From contig NC_016584.1 in the NCBI RefSeq assembly GCF_000235605.1, positions 5,209,151-5,273,150 of the forward strand: a stretch of DNA of 64,000 bases, given 5' to 3'. The DNA is from Desulfosporosinus orientis DSM 765 (GTDB lineage Bacteria > Bacillota > Desulfitobacteriia > Desulfitobacteriales > Desulfitobacteriaceae). Numbering within the stretch: the first letter of the stretch is position 1; each line of letters opens with the position of its first letter. The translations under genes were made by a program, and so were the position numbers. The notes under the pieces were generated by a model. That model searched no databases, had not been told where the DNA came from, and saw only the letters and a program-made list of their open reading frames with translations. Below are positions 37,561-45,332 of the stretch, piece by piece.

Positions 37561-38193
37561 CTAACCGATTAAACCCCGGCATAAATCCGTTGCCGCTGCA
37601 GCATCCGGGGCATACCCGTCAGCACCGATGTCATCTGCGAAACTTTGGGAAATAGGAGCCCCCCCCACAACGATTTTGACCGTATCCCGCAATCCTTCTT
37701 CCTTTAAGGCTTCAACGGTATCGCGCATTGCCACCATAGTGGTGGTCAAAAGAGCGGATAAACCGACGACTTGAGGCTTGTGCTCCTTAACAGCATTTAC
37801 AAAAGCAGTAGGATCTATGTCCACACCTAAATCAATAATATCGAAACCGGCACTTTCCAGCATCATAACCACCAGTTTTTTACCAATATCGTGAAGGTCA
37901 CCTTTAACCGTCCCAATCAAAACCTTGCCGGCTGAGGGCATATCACTGTCAGCCATAAAGGGTTTGAGGATTTCAATGCCTGAGCTCATGGCCTTGGCCG
38001 ACATCATAACCTCCGGGACAAACATATCACCTGCTTTGAAACGGACGCCGACAACATTCATACCTGCCATTAAACCTTGATTAATGATCTCCAGGGGGGC
38101 TATCCCTTTATCAACCAGGGTTTGAGTTAAATCCTTAGCCCCCATAAAATTCCCGTTGATAACCATGTCAGCTAAGTTGTTGAAGTTACTCAT
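37561..38193 (-). CDS. Methyltransferase cognate corrinoid protein (MttC/MtgC type)
   Basis: 210 aa from ATG at 38193 (GGAGG 8 nt upstream). It carries the cobalamin cofactor that accepts the methyl group from an MttB-type enzyme. N-terminal helical cap (residues 5-85, GLMAGMNVVGVRFKAGDMFVPEVMMSAKAM) and a Rossmann B12-binding domain with the signature GTVKGDLHDIGKKLV (DxHxxG near residue 105) and GLSALLTTTM, ending VGGAPISQSFADDIGADGYAPDAA. It directly follows two mttB homologues and precedes hutU, with no separate cap or kinase domain. The 139-nt gap upstream holds a TTGGCA/TGCCAA hairpin. Confidence 0.95.
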   Translation of the reverse strand: MSNFNNLADMVINGNFMGAKDLTQTLVDKGIAPLEIINQGLMAGMNVVGVRFKAGDMFVPEVMMSAKAMSSGIEILKPFMADSDMPSAGKVLIGTVKGDLHDIGKKLVVMMLESAGFDIIDLGVDIDPTAFVNAVKEHKPQVVGLSALLTTTMVAMRDTVEALKEEGLRDTVKIVVGGAPISQSFADDIGADGYAPDAAAATDLCRGLIG

Positions 38194-38332
38194 TACTTTT
38201 TCCTCCAAATTATCTTGGCATGCTTAGATGGCTGCCAAGTATATCTATATTTTTTGCATAGATTGCATACGCCGCTTCCCACGCCGGTTTTGTGGGCTTT
38301 TCAATCGTAAAGTAGTATAAAATGAATTGTCC

Positions 38333-39790
38333 TTATACTGTAGCTCCATACTTCTCTCTAGCTTTTTTGAGGATTTCATCAATTTTTTCTCGCACATCTT
38401 CGGAGACAGGCTTTGGCTGATGAGTGTCTAAAATGGCCTTAATTCGGTCTCTGGCTCGTTCAACCATGGTCTTACTGCCGTTCTCGCTCCAGTTCTCAAA
38501 ATTATTGAAATCCGAAAGTTCGGGCATCCAACTCTCTCTAAAGTGTTTCGCTGTGTGTTCATCACCCAGGAAATTCCCTCCCGGACCAACACGCTTAATG
38601 GAATCCACTGCCAGGGATTCCTTGTCGGTATCAATCCCTTTCAGCATCCGGCGGGCTCTGCCTATAACCTCATTGGAAATAAGCAGTAACTCCAAGGAAC
38701 CGGTTAAGCCAAATTCCATATAGAAAACATCATGCATAATATTGCAGCCTTGAAGAGCGCCCATCAAAGTAAACATTGTCGACTCTGCAATAGCCTGTTC
38801 ATCGCAAACCTTAGCATTACAGCATCCTGCATATCCCCAGGACGGCAGCTGGTAGTAATGAGCCAGATCCACTGCCCCCCCTTGGAATAATACCGCTTCC
38901 GGCGTTCCATAAACTGCCTGCATGGAGCGCATATCCAAAGGTGAGTTCCCGTATCCGTAGATAAAGGGGGCTCCAGGTGCCTTCAGCTGGTGAATTACCA
39001 AACCACTTAAGGCTTCTGCATTAGCCTGAACCAAAGCACCTGCAACCGTTGTCGGTACGGAAGCTCCAGCCACGCCGCCGCAAGCAAAGTTCGAGGGAAC
39101 CCCATTCTCCGCCGCAACTAATAATTTCTCGATGGACTCTCTGGGATGCTGCAGGGGTGAGGTGGGTTCTGTATAAATCATGAAGAGCGGTTTCTGACGC
39201 AGTCTCTCTTTTCCGCCCACGACACAAGCTGCCATTTCAATAATATCCTTCAAAGTGTCCCCGTCTTCGGCAATTACAACTTGAGGCTTCACCGTATTTT
39301 GAACCATAATAGCATATTGTTCCCGATTAATCATTAGAGGATCAGCATCGGAAAGCAGACCCATAGACATAACAAAATCAATATTAGGCAATTGATCACA
39401 AATTCGTATGGCTTTAGCCACATCGTCTTTAAGCCATCTCCGCCGTTCTAAGGTAAAGGGGTCCAGATAGTTCAATGTATCCGAGCCGGTACCAAAATGA
39501 ACATTGCTTCCTTCCAGGTGCATTGCCGCTTCCCCATTGCGGTTATATAAGGTAACCCGTGAGGGAGCTGTCTGAAGTGCCTGCTTAATGAGAAAGCTCG
39601 GGAAATAAACCCGATTGCCATTTTCAACATAGGCCCCTGCCTTGCGAAGTAATTCTACAGCCTCTTCGTGATGGATCACCATCCCTGTGTCTTCGAGGAT
39701 TTGACAACTGGCCAAGTGGATCTCCTCTGCCTGTTTCTCCGTGAGCGTTCGAAAGAACAGCCCGTTTCCATGTGAGCTCCCAACTCCCAT
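38333..39790 (-). CDS. MttB-family (non-pyrrolysine) corrinoid methyltransferase, second copy
   Basis: About 485 aa from ATG at 39790 (AAGGGG 8 nt upstream). An ATG at 39808, directly after the previous stop, is possible. It belongs to the trimethylamine methyltransferase superfamily. There is no in-frame amber codon, so it is a non-Pyl member such as D. hafniense MtgB (glycine betaine methyltransferase), which moves a methyl group from a quaternary amine to a corrinoid protein. Family features: HFGTGSDTLNYLDPFTLERR near residue 95, IYTEPTSPLQHP near 205, IYGYGNSPLDMRSMQAVYGTPE near 270, MHDVFYMEFGLTGSLELL near 350, RVGPGGNFLGDEHTAKHF near 400. It lies immediately after a paralogue and before the corrinoid protein. 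Substrate unknown. Confidence 0.92.
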   Translation of the reverse strand: MGVGSSHGNGLFFRTLTEKQAEEIHLASCQILEDTGMVIHHEEAVELLRKAGAYVENGNRVYFPSFLIKQALQTAPSRVTLYNRNGEAAMHLEGSNVHFGTGSDTLNYLDPFTLERRRWLKDDVAKAIRICDQLPNIDFVMSMGLLSDADPLMINREQYAIMVQNTVKPQVVIAEDGDTLKDIIEMAACVVGGKERLRQKPLFMIYTEPTSPLQHPRESIEKLLVAAENGVPSNFACGGVAGASVPTTVAGALVQANAEALSGLVIHQLKAPGAPFIYGYGNSPLDMRSMQAVYGTPEAVLFQGGAVDLAHYYQLPSWGYAGCCNAKVCDEQAIAESTMFTLMGALQGCNIMHDVFYMEFGLTGSLELLLISNEVIGRARRMLKGIDTDKESLAVDSIKRVGPGGNFLGDEHTAKHFRESWMPELSDFNNFENWSENGSKTMVERARDRIKAILDTHQPKPVSEDVREKIDEILKKAREKYGATV

Positions 39791-39808
39791 TACTGTTACC
39801 CCTTTCAT

Positions 39809-41293
39809 TTATGCCTCTCTGTTTCTTCGTCTTTTAGTCGCTTTCTGCTTATCCGTTTCCTCAATAATCTCATTCAATCCTTGGCGAATGGCTGGATCTA
39901 ATAGTTCTCCGGTATGCTTAGCAACGATATCTTTCGCTAATTCCTCTGCCCGGTCTTCCATGGATTTAGACCCTTGTTCTTCCCAGACCTCCCAGAAAGA
40001 AGTATTGAATTGCTTGGAAGTCCAGATTTCATTGCGGAAATGTTCAAAGGTATGAGTATGACTGACGTAGTTCCCTCCGGGGCCCACTTCATCAATTACA
40101 TCCACTGCCATTGTTTCATCATCGATTCGAGTTCCTCTGCCCATGTAACGGGCATTATCCATAAAATCATTGCACATGGCCAGGAAGGTCAAGGAACCGG
40201 TTTTTCCGCCTTCCAGATAGCCCACATCGTGAACTAAATTAGCTCCCATTAATTGGGCCATCAAGATACCATTACCTGCTTCCATGCCGGCTTGGGCATC
40301 CGGTATGGGAGAATTAACACACCCGGCTTCCGTAAAGTTAGGGATTCCATAAAACTGGGATAATTGTGTCATAATAGCATAGTTCATCATCGTCTCAGGG
40401 GATCCATACAACGTGGCTGTGGTTCTCATATCCATAGGAGTTGCTCCGCCGCCAATAATAATGGGGGCTCCTTTTTGCTTTAATTGCGCCATAACCACTC
40501 CAGCCAGAGCTTCAGCATTCATTAAAACAATAGTACCCGCTTTCGTAACCGGAGTAGTAGCCCCTGACAAAACCCCGGGAGTATAAACTACCGGTACGCC
40601 ATATTCAAAGCAAGCAAACATTTTGCCCACTCCATCATTGGTGTGCACCAAAGGAGAAATTGGCTCAGAATACAGGATCAAGAAAGGATTCTTCCGTAAT
40701 TCCTCTTTGCCGCCAACCACTAAAGCAGCCATCTCAAGCTGAGCCCGCATGTTGATTTCGTCATGGGCTGTGACAATCATCGGTTTATACGTATTGGCTA
40801 CCATTGCTTCTAATTGGTGAAGATCACTCACTCTGGGGCTGGTGTCCGAAGCAATAGCATAGCTCATAACAAAATCATAATTAGGCAAAAAGTCCATAAC
40901 CCGGCAGGCAAGCTCAACATCCTTCTTGGTAGAGCGCCGGCGCTCACCGGATTCCAAATCTATGGTAAAGGGCAGATCTGAGCCTGTCCCAAAGTAGGTC
41001 CGATTCTTTTCCAAAGGCATGACTCGTTCACCTTTTCGATTAGCAACCACAATTTTTCGGGGTGCTAAGCGAAGGCATTCTTCAACCAGCCAACTGGGGA
41101 TTCGAACACGATTTTCATTGACGATACAACCGGCATCTTTCAGTAATTGCAGTGCTTCCGGGTGATCCACTTTGACTCCGGTTCTCTCTAACACTTCTAG
41201 GGTCGCAAAATGGATTTGTTCGATTTGACCTTCACTCACCCAACGCAGGAAAGGAGTTGTTTGCTCTATACTATTGGAACGAATCTTTTTCAT
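39809..41293 (-). CDS. MttB-family (non-pyrrolysine) corrinoid methyltransferase, first copy
   Basis: 494 aa, first gene of the methyltransferase/hut operon. No in-frame amber codon. Matches its downstream paralogue throughout: YFGTGSDLPFTIDLESGERRRS near residue 97, MIVTAHDEINMRAQLEMAA, ILYSEPISPLVHTNDG, GGGATPMDMRTTATLYGSPETM near 280, LVHDVGYLEGGKTGSLTFL near 350, EVGPGGNYVSHTHTFEHF near 405. The two paralogues differ enough to suggest different substrates or successive demethylations. The C-terminus ends in a basic tail (KQKATKRRRN). A sigma-54-type promoter lies 130 nt upstream. The ribosome binding site is weak (GGG about 10 nt away). Confidence 0.92.
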   Translation of the reverse strand: MKKIRSNSIEQTTPFLRWVSEGQIEQIHFATLEVLERTGVKVDHPEALQLLKDAGCIVNENRVRIPSWLVEECLRLAPRKIVVANRKGERVMPLEKNRTYFGTGSDLPFTIDLESGERRRSTKKDVELACRVMDFLPNYDFVMSYAIASDTSPRVSDLHQLEAMVANTYKPMIVTAHDEINMRAQLEMAALVVGGKEELRKNPFLILYSEPISPLVHTNDGVGKMFACFEYGVPVVYTPGVLSGATTPVTKAGTIVLMNAEALAGVVMAQLKQKGAPIIIGGGATPMDMRTTATLYGSPETMMNYAIMTQLSQFYGIPNFTEAGCVNSPIPDAQAGMEAGNGILMAQLMGANLVHDVGYLEGGKTGSLTFLAMCNDFMDNARYMGRGTRIDDETMAVDVIDEVGPGGNYVSHTHTFEHFRNEIWTSKQFNTSFWEVWEEQGSKSMEDRAEELAKDIVAKHTGELLDPAIRQGLNEIIEETDKQKATKRRRNREA

Positions 41294-41422
41294 AAGTTAT
41301 TACCCGGTTAATAAAACTTGGTTAAAACTTAACCTTATCCTTTCGTTAGTCTATGTTCCCACACTTACTTTTCCAAGTTTTTAATTGATAAAGAGGGAGT
41401 TTGATTATTTGAAAGAATAAAT

Positions 41423-41438
41423 TGCAAATTTTATGCCA
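41423..41438 (-). promoter_or_regulatory. Sigma-54 (-24/-12) promoter of the methyltransferase/hut operon
   Basis: Minus-strand TGGCATAAAATTTGCA matches the RpoN consensus TGGCAC-N5-TTGCA, with GG and GC separated by the required 10 nt. It lies 130 bp before the first mttB homologue. A CGGCAG/CTGCCG dyad (41443-41460) sits directly upstream. A sigma-54 activator gene lies 6 kb away. Confidence 0.8.
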
Positions 41439-41631
41439 CCTCCGGCAGGGAAATCTGCCGCAAGTTCAACTCATGCCCTAATGGCTGTATCGCGCTCTAC
41501 AAAAGGCTTTTTATACTTATTTCTCCAAGGAGTAAATTTAAAAATAAATCCCCAGAAAAATGGGTGCACATTTTTTTTGCGCAAACATACAAACCGAGTA
41601 ATACAAAGGATTTTTCTCTTGCTGCAAAGAT

Positions 41632-41648
41632 ATTTGGCTCTGCCAAAT
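41632..41648. promoter_or_regulatory. Perfect dyad ATTTGGC-TCT-GCCAAAT, candidate activator site
   Basis: 7-bp perfect arms with a 3-bp spacer, about 195 bp upstream of the sigma-54 promoter at 41423-41438, a normal range for an enhancer-binding protein. It shares the GGC-N3-GCC core with the dyad at 47349-47365 upstream of the importer operon. Lies just outside repeat copy B. Confidence 0.55.
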
Positions 41649-41664
41649 TTTATAGCACCGTTTT

Positions 41665-42459
41665 GGCTGGTATACCCTGAAAAAGCCTCCTGGGTAGACA
41701 GCGGGTCGGTTCTTCTGTCTGGCTCTGGAGAGGAGCGCTTTTTCAGCACGCGTCTGCGAGTTCCGCCGCTGCCTCGCTGGACGGTTCGCGAGCGCGTCCG
41801 AACCTCTGGGTATTCCTGCATGTGAACCCGCGGCGCGCTACGGGGACGCGAACCGTCGGCGCTCGTCTTAGCGCGGCTCCACTGACGCATCCGCTTAGCT
41901 GAAAAAGCGCTCCTTCTGTAGTTTATTGGGAACGGAAGTTAAACTTTGGGGGGGGCTCGGGTTAGGTTGGCGGAATCTTTAAGCATTTTTCATCCTCTGC
42001 TGGTGCCGTACCGCGGCATGAGCGGCTACCCTGAAAAAGACCCAAAAGACAGTCAAAAGAACCCCCATGGACCTGAAAGTAAGGGCAGATTCGTCCATAG
42101 AAGTGAACCCATTGCATGGAGAGGCGGTAAAAGCCCACAAGACGGCGCGGGGGAACGGAGCCACAGGTTAACATCAAGGTACTACCCGGAGGTTTGGCGG
42201 AGTCCCGCGCCGGCGAGTGGGCGAGCCTCGGAGTGCTGCGGTGAGCGGATATGGCGAAGCTGCCCGACCCCCAGTAACTCCTTGTTCATCCCAGACAGAA
42301 GAACCGTCCCACTGTCTTGCAACTACCCGGAGGTTTGGCTCAGCTCCCGCTGCCGCGGGTGGGCGAGCCTCGGAATGCTGAGGTGAGCGGATGTGGCGAA
42401 ACTGCCCGACCCAGGGAGCACTCTTTTTCATCCTCTGCTGGTGCTGTAGCACCGGCATG
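41665..42459. repeat. Long GC-rich modular repeat, copy B (inverted relative to copy A)
   Basis: About 795 bp, reverse-complement counterpart of copy A at 30460-31135. Palindrome arms GGAGCGCTTTTTCAGC at 41732-41747 and its complement at 41898-41913 differ from copy A's arms at the same positions, yet pair perfectly within this copy. It holds two versions of the CTACCCGGAGGTTTGG...GCCCGACC module (about 42182-42275 and 42324-42415), whereas copy A has one. Its right end (CGGCATG) touches the stop codon of the ferredoxin-type gene. Apparent open frames on both strands are products of the GC-rich sequence. Confidence 0.85.
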
Positions 42460-42460
42460 T

Positions 42461-43438
42461 CTAAACGGCAACCATGGAAAGCGCCTTCTCCGGGCAAGCC
42501 TCAACACAAATCCCACAGCCCCAACATTTGTTTAAATCAAGCTCAACCCTTTTCCGTGGTTTGCCGTTAACAATAACCTCTGACTCCCCTAAATGAAAGG
42601 CCTCAAAATGACATCGCCGGGTGCAGGCACCACAATGAGAACACTTAGCTTCTTCTCGCTGAACAGCATATTGAATAATGGGAAAAACGCCCTTCGTTCC
42701 TTTTCCTTGAGCTAACCTTAAAGGATAACAACAGCATGAACAACAATTGCAGATATAGGCAGGTCCATTCAGCCGCCAATCACTGTTGATTTGATGCATA
42801 AGCCCTTTTCTGTGAGCAGCCTCCACAATCTCTTTAGCTTCCGCTTTCGTGAGCGAGCGACCGGCAGACCGGTCCGAAATCATATTATCAAAACTCAAAC
42901 AAGTTTCTGTCGGCTTAGTACAGCGGCCGGATAACTTGCGGCAATTACAAGGTACAAGACGAATATCTTCCACTGAATTAAGAACATCATCAATCTCTTC
43001 GACTTGCATAAACATCTCCGGCGCCCGATCCACAGCTTCTTTGTTCATTAAAGAATCCAGATAAACATCCATCCGTTCTGCATAAACTTCATAACACCAC
43101 TGATCCAGTGCTTGACGCAAATCCTCACTGATTAAAGGGTAGTTTTCGTCAAACTTACATATATAATCCAAACGATCATAAAAATCCGCTGCAAAATAAA
43201 CAAACTCTCCTTCATTGTCTTCTCTTTGCAGAATATGCCCCTCATAGGATTTTTTGATTAAATCCTCAGCCTCAGGCAAAGAACATGACAACTTTGCAGC
43301 AATTTCTGAGATCGAATACTTTCCACCATCAAGGAGAACTACGAGATTTATCTCCGCCTCCGACAAGAATTGGGACAAATGAGGACTTAGAAATTCCGGA
43401 ACACCAAACAAAGCTATAAACCGATTGATCCTATCCAT
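42461..43438 (-). CDS. 4Fe-4S dicluster protein with N-terminal winged-helix-like region
   Basis: 325 aa from ATG at 43438 (AAAGGCGG upstream). The upstream GTG in frame has no ribosome binding site and lies in the terminator. Residues 1-100 look like a winged-helix segment (LVVLLDGGKYSISEIAAKLSCSLPEAEDLIKK). The middle has cysteine groups CNCRKLSGRC and ICNCCSCCCYPL, and the C-terminus has two ferredoxin motifs, CSHCGACTRRCHFEAF and CWGCGICVEACPEKAL. Similar proteins in Clostridia are uncharacterised electron carriers or regulators. Its place between the quaternary-amine importer and the methyltransferase operon suggests a redox role such as corrinoid reactivation. That is inference. Confidence 0.8.
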   Translation of the reverse strand: MDRINRFIALFGVPEFLSPHLSQFLSEAEINLVVLLDGGKYSISEIAAKLSCSLPEAEDLIKKSYEGHILQREDNEGEFVYFAADFYDRLDYICKFDENYPLISEDLRQALDQWCYEVYAERMDVYLDSLMNKEAVDRAPEMFMQVEEIDDVLNSVEDIRLVPCNCRKLSGRCTKPTETCLSFDNMISDRSAGRSLTKAEAKEIVEAAHRKGLMHQINSDWRLNGPAYICNCCSCCCYPLRLAQGKGTKGVFPIIQYAVQREEAKCSHCGACTRRCHFEAFHLGESEVIVNGKPRKRVELDLNKCWGCGICVEACPEKALSMVAV

Positions 43439-43479
43439 GAATATGTCCGCCTTTCCCATCACAACAAAATTTTTTAAAG

Positions 43480-43515
43480 CCACTTTATACCCAGGTTAAA
43501 CCGGGCATAAAGTGG
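43480..43515 (-). terminator. Terminator of the quaternary-amine importer operon
   Basis: CCACTTTAT/ATAAAGTGG stem extended by CCC/GGG pairs, followed on the minus strand by CTTTAAAAAATTTT. It ends the importer transcript and precedes the start of the 4Fe-4S gene. Confidence 0.85.
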
Positions 43516-43559
43516 CCAATCACCTTACTTTGAAATCAATTGGATCTTCTTCATACGGC

Positions 43560-44498
43560 TTACTTTATTAACCCTTTGCTTTTTAAGAAGGTCGTTGAAA
43601 CTTCTTCAATGGACTTTTTCTCAACGTCAGCTTCTTTGTTAAGTTCCGTAATGGTTTTGGTATCCAAAATAGAGCTTAACTTTTTAATATCATCAGCCAG
43701 AGTAGGATACGCATCTAAAATTTCCTGACGAACGACAGGAGCCGCATTGTAAACTGGGAAGGCGCTTTTGTCATCTTCAAGCATGACAAGCTTATCCGTT
43801 ACAATTCTGGGTTCTGTGGTAAAGGCCAAGGCTAAATCTCCTTTTTTCGCTTGGAGAGTATCATAGTTTAGACCCATTGCCACATTCACAAAATCATCTT
43901 TAGGCATTTTGAAATCATAAACCTTTTCAAAAGAAGGCAAACCATCTGCTCTTCCTTCCCATTCAGGGAAGCCAACAAATTTTAAGCTTTCACCCTTTTT
44001 GACTTGAGCAACATAGTCCGACACGGTTTTCAGATTATATTTTTCGGCAATTTCCGGACGAACTACAATCCCATAGGTATCATTGAGGGGAGCATAATCC
44101 AGCCAAGCGATTCCATTTTTAGCATCCCACTCTTTAATAAGCTTATAACTTTCGTCAGCGTCAAAGACAGGGTCGTGTTCCATTAAATTGAGAACACCTG
44201 TACCGGTGTACTCCCAGTAAAGATCAATTTGCCCGGACGTCAAAGCCGGTCTGATGACTGCCAACTCACCGAGGCCCATTTTGTTTTCAACAGGATAGCC
44301 GAGACCCTCTAAGTATTGGTAGGTCATGGTTCCTAACAGAGCCGCTTCAGTGAAGGTTTTCGAGGAGATCTTAATCGTCGGCCCTTCCTTTTTGGCAGGA
44401 GTGTTTTCCGCACTTTGTTTAGATCCACAGCCGAATACCCCTCCCAAAGCTAATGCCAGGGATAAGGCTCCAACAAGAAATAACGAACGTTTCTTCAT
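43560..44498 (-). CDS. OpuC-type substrate-binding lipoprotein (quaternary amines)
   Basis: 312 aa from ATG at 44498 (GGAAGGGG 7 nt upstream). N-terminal lipoprotein signal with lipobox GVFGC. The mature part is an OpuAC/OsmF-type binding domain: ISSKTFTEAALLGTMTYQYLEGLGY, TSGQIDLYWEYTGTG, LNDTYGIVV, FTTEPRIVTDKLVMLEDD. Ligand classes for OpuC-type proteins include glycine betaine, choline, carnitine and, for EgtU, ergothioneine, all trimethylammonium compounds bound by aromatic residues. It is the last gene of a permease-ATPase-permease-binding protein operon, after a 195-nt gap. The exact ligand cannot be read from sequence. Confidence 0.92.
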   Translation of the reverse strand: MKKRSLFLVGALSLALALGGVFGCGSKQSAENTPAKKEGPTIKISSKTFTEAALLGTMTYQYLEGLGYPVENKMGLGELAVIRPALTSGQIDLYWEYTGTGVLNLMEHDPVFDADESYKLIKEWDAKNGIAWLDYAPLNDTYGIVVRPEIAEKYNLKTVSDYVAQVKKGESLKFVGFPEWEGRADGLPSFEKVYDFKMPKDDFVNVAMGLNYDTLQAKKGDLALAFTTEPRIVTDKLVMLEDDKSAFPVYNAAPVVRQEILDAYPTLADDIKKLSSILDTKTITELNKEADVEKKSIEEVSTTFLKSKGLIK

Positions 44499-44693
44499 GT
44501 ACATACCCCTTCCTCTTGAACTTGTTAAGACCTTTTTCTTAGTAAACTTATATAAACATTATCATTATTTTAGTGCATCCCTCCTTTAGCTTCACCAAAA
44601 CCCATTCCTCGTTTCCCTAAAAACCTGGTTCAAAGACGAAATTAATTCCCTTAACATAAAGAAGGGAAGAGGAATCTTGCGCCAAACCTTTGC

Positions 44694-45332
44694 CTACCTC
44701 GTACCCGGGGGAGCAATTCTCAATTCAAGGTAACTAAGCATGCGATCAAGAAAAATAGCCATTAATGCCCCGAGCCCGGCTCCAACCAGCAAATATTCCG
44801 GCCGGAAGAGTGAGAGTCCGCCGATAATGAGGTTACCCAGACCTCCTGCACCAATAAGAGATGCCAACGTACCCATACTCACAACATATACTGAGGCCGT
44901 ACGGATACCGCTCAAAATAATCGGGATAGCTAAGGGGATTTCTACCTCGAATAGAATCCTCCTCTGAGACATCCCCATGCCGCTGGCGGCTTCTTTTACG
45001 TCTGAACTGACTCCCAGTAAACCTGCAATGGTATTCCTGACAATAGGCAGTAAACTCTGGAACAAAAGAGCAACAATAGCAGGTTTCATTCCTAAGCCAA
45101 GAATAGGCATAGCCAAGGCAATAACTGCAATCCCCGGAACAGCCTGCAAAAGGTTGAGTACATTCAAGGTAATCAGACCGAACTTTTTAAATTTCGGACG
45201 GCTTAGAAAGACCCCAAGGGGTACGGAAATCAAGATGGCAATGGTTATTGTGATAAAGACGATCAAAGCATGTTCCCACAAAGCCTCCGGTGCCTTCTCA
45301 AAAAGAGCAAACCTGAAGTTCTCCCATTTCAT
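44694..45332 (-). CDS. OpuC-type ABC importer permease
   Basis: 212 aa, about five membrane helices, binding-protein-dependent transport family. The EAA-type loop contacting the ATPase reads EAASGMGMSQRRILFEVEIPLAIPIILSGIRTA. It ends in a Pro/Arg tail. The ATG follows the ATPase stop directly (a TAA-ATG junction with no gap), indicating translational coupling. Pairs with the other permease at 46509-47165. Confidence 0.93.
   Translation of the reverse strand: MKWENFRFALFEKAPEALWEHALIVFITITIAILISVPLGVFLSRPKFKKFGLITLNVLNLLQAVPGIAVIALAMPILGLGMKPAIVALLFQSLLPIVRNTIAGLLGVSSDVKEAASGMGMSQRRILFEVEIPLAIPIILSGIRTASVYVVSMGTLASLIGAGGLGNLIIGGLSLFRPEYLLVGAGLGALMAIFLDRMLSYLELRIAPPGTR

Noticed and set aside
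38270-38310. Fragment of the A/B repeat between the second mttB gene and the corrinoid gene (AAAAGCCCACAAA with GGC nearby)
   Set aside because: The match is only about 14 nt and could arise by chance.
44505-44693. Small gene in the gap between permease and binding-protein genes of the importer
   Set aside because: A GGAGG followed by ATG leads to a stop after two codons, and no other frame has a start with a ribosome binding site.
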